DNA from: DATCMA01 sp036563645
GTDB lineage: Bacteria; Actinomycetota; Actinomycetes; Mycobacteriales; Micromonosporaceae
Assembly (NCBI GenBank): GCA_036563645.1
Contig: DATCMA010000023.1
Coordinates: forward strand, 1-58,052
Direction of reading: 5' to 3'
Length of the DNA stretch: 58,052 nucleotides
Made by a program: the position numbers and the translations under genes. Shown piece after piece: positions 44,081-52,105 of this stretch (position 1 is the first letter of the stretch; the number at the start of each line of letters is the position of its first letter). The notes beneath the pieces are model-generated. The model was not told where the DNA came from. It made no database searches and was given only the letters and a program-made list of their open reading frames with translations.

Positions 44081-44536
44081 ATGCGGGACCTGTTGGAGGT
44101 GCGCAGCTCCGCGTTCAGCGACCACGACTTGATGCCGGAGCGGATGTCCCGCGACGGCGGCAACGTCTCCCCGCCCTTGGAGTGGTCCGGCGTTCCCGAC
44201 GAAGCCACTGAGCTGGTGCTGCTCGTCGAAGACCCCGACGCCGGCCGGGTTCCGGCGCTGCACTGGCTGGTCACCGGTATCGACCCGAGCAGTCGCGGCA
44301 CCACCGAAGGCGAGGTGCCGCCCGGCGGGCGCGAGTGGCCCAACAGCTTCGGCGGCGTGGGCTGGGAGGGGCCGTGCCCGCCGTTCGGCGACGATCCCCA
44401 CCGCTACTTCTTCCGGCTGTACGCGGTCGCCGAACCACTTCCGCTGCCGGAGCGTCCCACGGCCCCGGACGTGCACCGGGCGCTGCGGGACCGGCAGCTC
44501 GCCAGCGGGAACTTGGTGGGGACGTTCGCCCGCTGA
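44081..44536 (+). CDS. YbhB/YbcL family Raf-kinase-inhibitor-like (PEBP) protein
   Basis: A 151-residue phosphatidylethanolamine-binding-protein fold. Landmarks: NVSPPLEWSGVPDEATELVL, VEDPDAGRVPALHWLVTGID and GWEGPCPPFGDDPHRYFFRL, which form the anion-binding pocket. Bacterial members have unknown roles. ATG 44081 follows GAGGAGG. It diverges from the glycosylase-like gene with about 100 bp between. Confidence 0.92.
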   Translation: MRDLLEVRSSAFSDHDLMPERMSRDGGNVSPPLEWSGVPDEATELVLLVEDPDAGRVPALHWLVTGIDPSSRGTTEGEVPPGGREWPNSFGGVGWEGPCPPFGDDPHRYFFRLYAVAEPLPLPERPTAPDVHRALRDRQLASGNLVGTFAR

Positions 44537-44607
44537 CCAGGACACCGGCCCCGAATGATCACCTCTTAGCGGGGTAACCCCGGCGGCATCAACCGAGGGG
44601 AGTTGGG

Positions 44608-44844
44608 ATGCGCGGGCTTCGATTGACACCGATCGAGGAGCGGGTGTATCAGGCGGCCACCGGCCTGGAGGCGCGCGGCGAGGTGCCGTACCTGTCGGCG
44701 ATCGCGCGCGAGAGTGGGCTGTCGGAGGAGGAGGTGCTCCACCCGCTGCACGAACTGACCGCCAAGAGCCTGCTGCGGCGGGAGGACAGCCCGCAGGGCA
44801 ATGCCGACCTCGGCCCCCGCTGGTGCGCCAAGGAGCGGGCGTGA
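44608..44844 (+). CDS. Small winged-helix protein
   Basis: A 78-residue winged helix-turn-helix: LTPIEERVYQAATGLEARGE, PYLSAIARESGLSEEEVLHP and LHELTAKSLLRRED, with the wing after it. It resembles MarR/LexA-like small regulators or the wHTH of tellurite-cluster type proteins; no ligand domain. Start ATG 44608 has GAGGGGAG upstream. Its stop overlaps the GTG of the DUF427 gene, so they are coupled. Confidence 0.75.
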   Translation: MRGLRLTPIEERVYQAATGLEARGEVPYLSAIARESGLSEEEVLHPLHELTAKSLLRREDSPQGNADLGPRWCAKERA

Positions 44845-45623
44845 CCGCGCAGGCGGAGGCGCCGCGGATGGACCGGCCGGACCCTCCACCGGGTGACGGG
44901 CTGTTTCGGGTTGAGACCAGCCCGAAGCGGATCCGCGCGTACCTCGGCAGTGACCTCGTTGCGGACACCACCCGGCCCCTGCTGGTCTGGGAGATCCCCT
45001 ACTACCCGATGTACTACTTCCCGGCGGAGGACGTCCGTGCTCGGCTCGTCCCCACCGGGACGACCGAGCACGTAGCGGAGCGCGGTACCGCCGAGGTGCT
45101 CGACGTGGTCACCCCCCACGGGACGGCCCCGGCGGCGGCGCGCCGCTTCCCCGACTCGCCGGTGCCCGAGCTACGCGGGGCGGTGCGGCTGGAGTGGGGG
45201 GCGATGGACGAGTGGCTCGAGGAGGACGAGCCGATCTACGCCCACCCCAACAACCCCTACACCCGTATCGACATCCGCAAGAGCAGCCGGCATGTGCGGG
45301 TGGAGCTGGAGGGTGTGGTGTTGGCGGACTCCCGCTCGCCGCACATCCTGTTCGAGACCGGGCGTCCGCCCCGCTACTACCTGCCGCTGTCGCACGTGCG
45401 GATGGACCTGTTGCGCCCCTCCGGTCGACAGTCGCACTGCGCCTACAAGGGCACCGCGACGTACTGGTCGGTGGACGTCTACGACCGGTGCTACGAGGAC
45501 ATCGCCTGGATGTACCGCACCCCGCTCCCCGAATGCCAGAAGATCGCTGGCTTGATCTGCTTCGCGAACGAACAGGTCGACCTCATTGTCGACGGGGAGA
45601 TTCAGGAGCGGCCGGGCACGTAG
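44841..45623 (+). CDS. DUF427 tandem-domain protein
   Basis: A 260-residue protein with two DUF427 domains, about residues 22-125 (VETSPKRIRAYLGSDLVADT, IPYYPMYYFPAEDVRARLVP) and 135-260 (SSRHVRVELEGVVLADSRSP, YYLPLSHVRMDLLRPSGRQS, HCAYKGTATYWSVDV). DUF427 has a small beta fold of unknown enzymatic role. GTG 44841 overlaps the upstream stop (GTGA) behind AAGGAG. Confidence 0.9.
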   Translation: MTAQAEAPRMDRPDPPPGDGLFRVETSPKRIRAYLGSDLVADTTRPLLVWEIPYYPMYYFPAEDVRARLVPTGTTEHVAERGTAEVLDVVTPHGTAPAAARRFPDSPVPELRGAVRLEWGAMDEWLEEDEPIYAHPNNPYTRIDIRKSSRHVRVELEGVVLADSRSPHILFETGRPPRYYLPLSHVRMDLLRPSGRQSHCAYKGTATYWSVDVYDRCYEDIAWMYRTPLPECQKIAGLICFANEQVDLIVDGEIQERPGT

Positions 45624-45732
45624 CTCCGGTGACGTCCCGGTGGGGCATCCGATCGGCGTGCCCCGAGCGACGACGGCTGGCGAGCGGAGCGGAGCCCGTC
45701 TCATCGACCGATAGGGATCTCAGAACTCTCGG

Positions 45733-47076
45733 TTATTCGGCGTCCTCGGATTCGGGTTCTGGCTCGATGTACTCGGTGACCCATGCGCTGAACACCGGCA
45801 GCCCGTGCCAGCCGGACGGCGCGATGGGGGCCCCGGGAACCCAGTTCTGGTCGATTGCGACCGCGACGACCGCGTAGGGGCCAGCGAACCGCAGCGTGGC
45901 CGTGCGGCGCACCCCGGAGCGCGACGACGCCGGTGCACCGACCGGGGCGAAGGCGAGCGCGCTGACCGCGCCGGCGGAGAACCCTTCCCGGCTGTACGTG
46001 GCGACCACCGACTGGGCGCCTTCCACCTTGGTGCCGGGGACGCTCTGGTCCAGCATCGCCACGAACGCGCGCGCCGCGTCGACGAACCCGAGCCGCTCGC
46101 TCTTGAGCAGGTCGTGGTGGGTGTGCGCGGTCCAGGCCGGCAGCAGGGCCTCGAATCTCTCCTCCCGCCCGTCGGGTTCGGAGGTCCACACGGGCTCTTC
46201 TGTGATGGACCACTGCGCGTGGTCGCCCAGGGGCAGGTCGAACAAGGAGCGGATCCGCAGTCGGTGCGGGCTGTTCGCCAACGCGTCGGCGATGCGATAG
46301 GCGGCGTCCATCACCTCGGTGTGCGCGACGCCGGGGGGCGCGGCCACCGAGACCACCATCAGCCCGTCGGCGGAGCGGGCGGCGTGCACCGCGACATCGC
46401 CCACGCTGGTGGTGGCGATGAACATCTGGTGCTTGGGCACCGCGCGCAGCACCTGGCTCACCGGCGGGTCGTCCGTCGGCCACAGCTCCCGGGCGTCGGC
46501 GAGCTCGAACGGCTCCGCCCAGGTAACCGTGGTCGCCAACACGGTGCTGAGCACGAGCCGCGTGTACTCCTGGATATCGACGGGGAACCGATCGATGAGG
46601 CCACGCGTCCGCTGACGCGCCCACTCGTCGGCTTGCCGTTTGGTGGGGATAGGTCCCCGCTCCGCGGATCGGGGCAGCCGGCGCTCCCACGCGGCGAGCG
46701 CGTCGTTGCGCCACTCGTCGTGGACCCAGGCGGCGGTGGCCAGCGCGAGCGCCGGATGCGGCGTGTCCAGCAGGTGCCGGGCAACCTCCTCCGCGGCGGA
46801 GGCGTTCATGCCCAGTGCTCGTTCTACTGTGGATCGCGCAAGACCGTTGGCTGAGTCGCCGATCAGCGCGAGGAGTAGCCACGCCCCCATCGGCGAGGCC
46901 ACGTGGTGGCCAGAGCCGGCGGCATCGTGCATCGCGGTGGCGAACTGCCGAACCGCGCCAGGCACGAGGATCCTCTCCATCATGGCGGCCATTCTGTCAG
47001 CAATCTGCCGGCGCACCTGTCGGACTGTTGTCGATACGTTCCGCACCGACGCGGTCCCTGAATCCTCACGCCGCAT
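45733..47076 (-). CDS. Serpin-like protein
   Basis: A 447-residue protein with the overall serpin pattern: VASPMGAWLLLALIGDSANG with TVERALGM, ALATAAWVHDEW, LVLSTVLATTVTWAEPFE (serpin strand 3A region), and a C-terminal ATYSREGFSAGAVSALAFAP where the hinge and reactive loop would be, ending GLPVFSAWVTEYI. The hinge is EGFSAGAVSA rather than the inhibitory EGTEAAAAT, so inhibition of proteases is doubtful. No signal peptide is visible. The true start may be ATG within residues 29-33 (MAAMMER). Confidence 0.7.
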   Translation of the reverse strand: MRREDSGTASVRNVSTTVRQVRRQIADRMAAMMERILVPGAVRQFATAMHDAAGSGHHVASPMGAWLLLALIGDSANGLARSTVERALGMNASAAEEVARHLLDTPHPALALATAAWVHDEWRNDALAAWERRLPRSAERGPIPTKRQADEWARQRTRGLIDRFPVDIQEYTRLVLSTVLATTVTWAEPFELADARELWPTDDPPVSQVLRAVPKHQMFIATTSVGDVAVHAARSADGLMVVSVAAPPGVAHTEVMDAAYRIADALANSPHRLRIRSLFDLPLGDHAQWSITEEPVWTSEPDGREERFEALLPAWTAHTHHDLLKSERLGFVDAARAFVAMLDQSVPGTKVEGAQSVVATYSREGFSAGAVSALAFAPVGAPASSRSGVRRTATLRFAGPYAVVAVAIDQNWVPGAPIAPSGWHGLPVFSAWVTEYIEPEPESEDAE

Positions 47077-47213
47077 GAGCTCGGCGTGACACGACCACCG
47101 AAGCCAGAGATTGACTTACGTCTCAGTCTCCGCATGCCACGACGCCCGAAAGCCAGCGCGCCGGACGTAGACGGTGCCGGATCGACGTCCATGAGCCGCG
47201 TAGGGTAAACGGC

Positions 47214-47726
47214 GTGTCGCGCGCGTATCTGGTGATCCTCGGCGACCGGGACGCCATCGCGTGGGTGCTGCGGGAGCAGCGGATGGCCTTCCCGGCGACC
47301 CCTCGCGCTGAAGTGGCGGCGCTCGCCGCGGGCGACCGCCTGTTCCTCTACGCCACCCGCGGCGCCTGGCGCAACCCGACCCGCGACCGTGGCCGGATCA
47401 TCGGGACGGCGACCGCGCGCAGCGCGGCGCGGACGCTCGACACCCCGGTCGAGATCAACGGCCGTCGGTTCGTCTCCGGCTGCGAGCTGGAGATCGACGG
47501 CGTGGTGCCCTACCCCGGCGGGCTGGAACTCCAGCCGCTCGTGACGCAGCTCGCCGCTTTTCCGAAGCCGGAGGCGTGGAGCATCTACCTGCGGCGGGCG
47601 CTGCTGGCGCTGCCCGAGGAGGACGCGGCGCTGCTTGAGCGGCTGCTCGCGCCGATGCTCGAGGCGCGGACGAGCGCGCTGGCGAGCTACCCAGGGATGG
47701 AGCCGGCGTCGCCCGCGCTGAGCTGA
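47214..47726 (+). CDS. EVE (PUA-like) domain protein
   Basis: A 170-residue protein opening SRAYLVILGDRDAIAWVLRE, then LAAGDRLFLYATRGAWRNPT and DRGRIIGTATARSAARTLDT, the pattern of EVE/PUA-like folds that bind modified nucleobases. EVE proteins occur with modification-dependent restriction. Starts at GTG 47214; it converges on the kinase gene and their stop codons touch (47724-47726 and 47727-47729). The fold call is moderately sure; no catalytic domain is fused. Confidence 0.65.
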   Translation: MSRAYLVILGDRDAIAWVLREQRMAFPATPRAEVAALAAGDRLFLYATRGAWRNPTRDRGRIIGTATARSAARTLDTPVEINGRRFVSGCELEIDGVVPYPGGLELQPLVTQLAAFPKPEAWSIYLRRALLALPEEDAALLERLLAPMLEARTSALASYPGMEPASPALS

Positions 47727-49289
47727 TCAGGGCCGCCCGGGCCGACTCAGCGCCTCGACCTGGGCTCGCAGCTCGACCACCGTCGGATGGGTCGGCCCAT
47801 ACCAGCGGCGGAGATCGTCAAGCAGCTCCGAGAGGGTACGCCGGGCGTCGTCGCGGTGGCCGAGAGCGCGCTGCAGCAGGCCGACTTGGCGCCGCAGTGT
47901 GATCATTTTGGGGTCGGTGGCGGGGCGCGCCGGTTGCTCCTCCCGCAGCAGCTTCTGCACCATCCGCAGCGCGACCTCCGGCTCACCGGTCAGCGCGTGG
48001 CAGCCGGCCTCGCGCATGCGGCAGTGCAGCGCCCGGTCAGGGTCGCGTCCCGCGAACCGCTCCGCGAGCTCGGCGTACACCGGGGTGGCGGCGTGGTAGT
48101 CACCCCCGTCGTATAGCGCGTCAGCGAGCTCAAGCCGGGCGTCGACCACGTCTTGGTGGGTGTCGCCGAGCGCACGGCGTGCCGTGGTGAGGGCGGTGGT
48201 GAGCACCTCGGCGGCTTGCCGATAGCGCGCCTCCTGGACGAGGCGTGCAGCGCGGCGGCGGGCATCGGTGAGCTGCTCTCGGCTGGCGGGATCCCTAGGA
48301 CGCTCGTGCGGGGCGGCAGCGATCCGCGGCGGGGCGGGTGCGGCCACTCCGGAGGGCTCCCCCAGTGACGCACGGGTGAGGACCGTCGCATAGAGCCGGG
48401 TGGCGCACTCCCGGCGGTTGAGGTCGATGACTTCCGGCAGCGGTGCCAACTCCTCGACGAACGGCAGAAGCCGCTCGAAGACCCGGCGCGCGTGGGGCGG
48501 GCGCTGCCTCGGGTCTTTCTCCAGCAGGTCGAGGACCAGCCGCTCCAATTCCGCGGGCACCTCGGAACGTAGCCGCCGCAGCGGAGTCGGCGGCTGCTTG
48601 ACCTGCTTGTCCATCACCGAGTACGAGGTGCGGCCGTCGAACACCGGGCTGCCGCTCAGCATCTCGTGGAGCGTGCAGCCCAACGCGTACAGGTCGCTCG
48701 CCGGGCTGGCGATCCCCGACTCGACCTGTTCCGGGGCCATGTAGGCGGGGGTGCCCAGCGGCTGCGCGGTCCGCGTGATCCGGGAGAAGTCGCGGAGCGT
48801 GGGGGCGGCGGCCAGCCCGAAATCGAGGACCTTGACCGCACCGTTCTTTTCGATCATCACGTTGGACGGTTTGAGGTCGCGGTGTACAAGGGACTTCTCG
48901 TGAGCCGCCACCAGCACCGCGCAGATCTGCGCGGCGATCGCGGCGGCCCAGCCAATGGGCAGCCGCCCGTGTTCCGCGAGGAGATCCGCGAGGCTGATCC
49001 CATGGACCCGCTGCATGACGAGGAACGGCCGGCCGTCGTCGTCCTCCCCCACGTCGTACACCGCGGGGACGCCGGGGTGTTCGAGGCGCGCGGTGATCCG
49101 TGATTCGCGACGAAACCGCCGCAGGTACTCCTCCCGCTCCTCGTCGCAGTCGGGAAGGCGGACGAACTTGACCGCGACCTGACGGTCGAGCTGCGTGTCC
49201 CACCCGAACCAGATCTCCCCCATGCCGCCCCGGCTGCGCGGCACCGGGTCCAGCTTGTACCGACCGCCCATGACTGTCCGCTCGGACAC
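47727..49289 (-). CDS. Ser/Thr protein kinase with C-terminal TPR-like repeats
   Basis: A 520-residue kinase. The catalytic domain (about 10-270) has RGGMGEIWFG, catalytic K41 (VAVKF), HRDLKPSN (136-143), DFG (156-158) and GTPAYMAPEQ. The first Gly of the loop is Ser, a small deviation. There is no membrane helix, so it is cytosolic. The C-terminal part (about 350-515) is TPR-like (ARRRAARLVQEARYRQAAEV, DALYDGGDYHAATPVYAELA, GLLQRALGHRDDARRTLSEL). GTG 49289 has GGGAGG upstream; the open frame continues to 49379. It lies 130 bp downstream of drmC on the same strand. Confidence 0.9.
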   Translation of the reverse strand: MSERTVMGGRYKLDPVPRSRGGMGEIWFGWDTQLDRQVAVKFVRLPDCDEEREEYLRRFRRESRITARLEHPGVPAVYDVGEDDDGRPFLVMQRVHGISLADLLAEHGRLPIGWAAAIAAQICAVLVAAHEKSLVHRDLKPSNVMIEKNGAVKVLDFGLAAAPTLRDFSRITRTAQPLGTPAYMAPEQVESGIASPASDLYALGCTLHEMLSGSPVFDGRTSYSVMDKQVKQPPTPLRRLRSEVPAELERLVLDLLEKDPRQRPPHARRVFERLLPFVEELAPLPEVIDLNRRECATRLYATVLTRASLGEPSGVAAPAPPRIAAAPHERPRDPASREQLTDARRRAARLVQEARYRQAAEVLTTALTTARRALGDTHQDVVDARLELADALYDGGDYHAATPVYAELAERFAGRDPDRALHCRMREAGCHALTGEPEVALRMVQKLLREEQPARPATDPKMITLRRQVGLLQRALGHRDDARRTLSELLDDLRRWYGPTHPTVVELRAQVEALSRPGRP

Positions 49290-49419
49290 CGCGCCTCCCC
49301 TGCTTCGGTGGGGTGCGGTCGCCACGACCCCACTGTCGATGCTTTGGGACAAGACACGAATCGTAGTGCGGTCGATCACTCACCACATGCCACGACCGCG
49401 GCGCCTTTCGATGCCGGAC

Positions 49420-50190
49420 TTATCTCCCACTGCCTAAGAGCGCGAGCACCCCTTTGGCTTGGAGCTCCGCGATGTGTTCGGCGGCCCGGCTGGGCGCGGT
49501 GCCTCCTCGGATCAGCACACCGGCTTCGATGTTGTGGGCGACGCCGGATTGGGTGAGGTTAGCGCTGGAGACTAGCAACACGTGGCGGTCGGCCACCGCG
49601 ATTTTCGCGTGCATCTTGGCACTGTCCCCGGGGCGCTGTTCCTTCGGCCAGTGCCACAACCGGACGCCGGGGATACCAGCGAACGCTTCCGCCGGTTCCG
49701 CCCCGTCGAGCGCTCCCCCAGCGCCGTCGAGGGTCTCCACTACGACGTCGACGCTCACGCCCCGGGCGATCGCCTCCGTCAACGCCTGGCGCAGCGGACG
49801 GTAGGGCCGAGCCGAGTAGGTGACGAGCAGCAGCTCGTGCCGCGCACCCCGGACCAGGTCGGTGAGGACTTGGGCGCTGGCCCGCACCGGGACCCGGTGG
49901 GTGCTGGGGCCACTCCACACCGACTCCACGCGCACCATCGCCGAGCGCTGGGCGTACCCGGCGGCGACGCCTCGCAGGTACGCTGCCGCCGCTGCCCGGC
50001 TCAGCCCCGCTTCCCGGTAGGCCGCGAGGACCTCTCGGGCCACCTCGGCGAAGCCGGGCACCGGCACCGCGTGCGCGGCGATCTCATCGGGCACCCCGGA
50101 TGCGATCGAGGCGGCGAGCGCGCGCAGGCGAGCCGCCCCGATACGGGCGACCGCCGCGCTGGCCACCGCCTCGAACCGCGATTCCGTCAT
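49420..50190 (-). CDS. drmC: DISARM protein DrmC (phospholipase D-like nuclease)
   Basis: A 256-residue PLD-superfamily protein with one HKD motif, HAKIAVADRHVLLVSSANLT (H, K, then the Asn/Ser tail). The N-terminal helical part (about 1-75) is typical for DrmC. DrmC is present in most DISARM loci, though not always essential. ATG 50190 overlaps the stop of a 7-codon ORF created by the 20-bp duplication; the frame upstream to 50310 overlaps drmB in another frame. Last of the drm genes. Confidence 0.88.
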   Translation of the reverse strand: MTESRFEAVASAAVARIGAARLRALAASIASGVPDEIAAHAVPVPGFAEVAREVLAAYREAGLSRAAAAAYLRGVAAGYAQRSAMVRVESVWSGPSTHRVPVRASAQVLTDLVRGARHELLLVTYSARPYRPLRQALTEAIARGVSVDVVVETLDGAGGALDGAEPAEAFAGIPGVRLWHWPKEQRPGDSAKMHAKIAVADRHVLLVSSANLTQSGVAHNIEAGVLIRGGTAPSRAAEHIAELQAKGVLALLGSGR

Positions 50191-50225
50191 GGCACCTGGG
50201 AGAAGGTCATGGCACCTGGGAGAAG
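50186..50225. repeat. 20-bp perfect tandem duplication at the drmB/drmC junction
   Basis: The 20-mer at 50186-50205 is repeated exactly at 50206-50225. On the minus strand each copy carries CCATGA. One contains the drmB stop, the other the drmC start; between them ATG-ACC...TGA makes a 7-codon ORF (MTFSQVP). Confidence 0.95.
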
Positions 50226-52105
50226 AGAGCCAGATCGGGGTCGCCGACCGGCACGACGAATCGCCGGTCGAGGAACCGGTTGCCCCGTTCACAGCTCGTC
50301 TCGGAGACAAATAGGCAGACGTGGCAGGCCGCGCCGTGCAGGAAGTCGTCCGGATGCCGCGGCAGCCGCTCCGCGCACAACGGATCCGAAGAGCAGTGGT
50401 GGGCTTCGCTGAGCGCGCGACGAGTGAGTCGGATCAGCGCCTCCGGTTCGGCGAGCGACACGAGCCCGCCGAGGGTGCCTTCGGCGTCGGGCACCGCCGT
50501 GTAAATGAGGATCCCCGCCCGGTCGGGGTCATCGGGGGTGCTGGTGTAGATCCGCTCGGCGATGCTCGCCGCGCTGTAGCCACACTCCAGGGCGATGGTG
50601 CGAATGAGCAGGTGGGACAGGGTGTGCAGGGCGTAGTAGCGGATCCCTGGCCAGCCCCGCATGTCGTCGAACTCCCCGGGGATCCGCCCGGAGTAGCGGT
50701 TGCGCCGATACCGCGCGTACGCCTCTTGGTGAGCCGTCACCTCACGGCGGTCGCTCACCCGCTCCTCCCACTCCCGCAGCAGATCAGGCGGGATACGGAG
50801 GAAGATCCCCTCGCCGCGGACTTCGGTGGCGGGCACCCACGTCGGTTGCTCGCGGGAAATCGGTGCGCGATGGACGAGGTTCGGGTCCTCGGGATCAGGC
50901 GCGTCGAGCCGCGTGAAGCCGATGAGCGCCCGCACGAGCCGCAGCCGCTCCACCTGGATGACGTCGGCGTAGACATCCTTGAGCTCGGTCGGCACGCCCG
51001 CCGGGTCGCGGCGCAACGCGAAGTCGGTGGTCGGCTCCGGCAGGCGAGACGCCGAAAACACCTCCCACTCGGGAGTGAGGAGATCCGGATAGCCGGGGGT
51101 GGTCTCCTCGCCGCCGTGGTGTCGTTGCCGTTGGATGGCCGCGAAGATCTCCTCGTCCGACCAGCCCTCGAATTCCCGCTGCATGTCGTCGGCGAAGGCG
51201 CGGACGATCGCCAGGTCCTCGACCCGCCTCACTATCTGGAACTTTGCCCAGTAGTTCTGCACCTTGAGCTGGAGCTCACGGGACCTGGTCCGCGGCACCG
51301 CCAGCACCGACAGGGTTTGCGGGAACCACTGATTGGAAGCGCCGAGAACGAGCAGCGTGGTCGGCTCTGAGCAGCCATCCGGATCGACGTCGTCGAGATG
51401 CGGACGTCGGCCACGGCAGCGGGGCAGGTGCTGTGCGCCCTGCTCACCGATCACCTGGCGCAAGTTGCGACGCTCGCCACAGGCGACGCACCGAATCTCG
51501 ACGTTGGCGCCGAGGTTGCCGCCCCGGTCCTCCATGCGGAGCGTGGGGTGGCTGGCTGAGGGGCAGGCGCCGCCGTGGTGGACGAAGAGGTCGTAGGGGA
51601 AGTCATCGAGGTGTCCCTTGGGACAGGCGAGGACGAAGCGGGCTGGAACAGCCAGCGGCTTTCTCCGGCTTCGATGACCCTGGGCGTGGACGATCCTCGC
51701 CTCATGGGGCTTGCGAGGATGACTGTTCTCGATGTCGAAGACGTGGCCGTCCAGGGGGCCGAGGTGGTGGCAGGAGGTGCACCGGAACCAGGTCGGGAAG
51801 GGCATGACCGGCACCCCGACCCGCGCGGCCGGTCCGGTCGGGTCTTGGTCGATGCCGGGGAGCCACGGCGCCCGCCGCAGCTGCGCGACCTCCTTGAGCC
51901 CCATCCGACGTACGGACGCCAGGAGCCGGGGCTCGTCGATGGGCTGCCACTCGGGGATGCTGGAGTAGTCCCAGTGGTCGAGGCCCCGGACGAGGACGGT
52001 GAAGTTCGGCAAATCGACGAGCGCGCCGATCCCAGCGGTGTACATGAGATGGCTGGGTCGCAGCGCGCCGACCCGACGGAAATAAGTCGTCGTCGGCGTC
52101 GTCAT
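50207..52105 (-). CDS. drmB: DISARM protein DrmB (DUF1998)
   Basis: A 632-residue protein. The N-terminus (RRVGALRPSHLMYTAGIGAL, VDLPNFTVLVRGLDHWD) is the DrmB signature. Zn-binding Cys pairs occur at about CTSC, CPKGH, CVAC and near the C-terminus (CSSDPLC, CHVC). The DUF1998 domain (about 490-632) has YYALHTLSHLLIRTIALECG, YSAASIAERIYTSTPDDPDR and HGAACHVCLFVSETSCERGN. DrmB forms the entry complex with DrmA on phage DNA. Its ATG overlaps the drmA stop by one base (TGATG). Confidence 0.92.
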   Translation of the reverse strand: MTTPTTTYFRRVGALRPSHLMYTAGIGALVDLPNFTVLVRGLDHWDYSSIPEWQPIDEPRLLASVRRMGLKEVAQLRRAPWLPGIDQDPTGPAARVGVPVMPFPTWFRCTSCHHLGPLDGHVFDIENSHPRKPHEARIVHAQGHRSRRKPLAVPARFVLACPKGHLDDFPYDLFVHHGGACPSASHPTLRMEDRGGNLGANVEIRCVACGERRNLRQVIGEQGAQHLPRCRGRRPHLDDVDPDGCSEPTTLLVLGASNQWFPQTLSVLAVPRTRSRELQLKVQNYWAKFQIVRRVEDLAIVRAFADDMQREFEGWSDEEIFAAIQRQRHHGGEETTPGYPDLLTPEWEVFSASRLPEPTTDFALRRDPAGVPTELKDVYADVIQVERLRLVRALIGFTRLDAPDPEDPNLVHRAPISREQPTWVPATEVRGEGIFLRIPPDLLREWEERVSDRREVTAHQEAYARYRRNRYSGRIPGEFDDMRGWPGIRYYALHTLSHLLIRTIALECGYSAASIAERIYTSTPDDPDRAGILIYTAVPDAEGTLGGLVSLAEPEALIRLTRRALSEAHHCSSDPLCAERLPRHPDDFLHGAACHVCLFVSETSCERGNRFLDRRFVVPVGDPDLALFSQVP

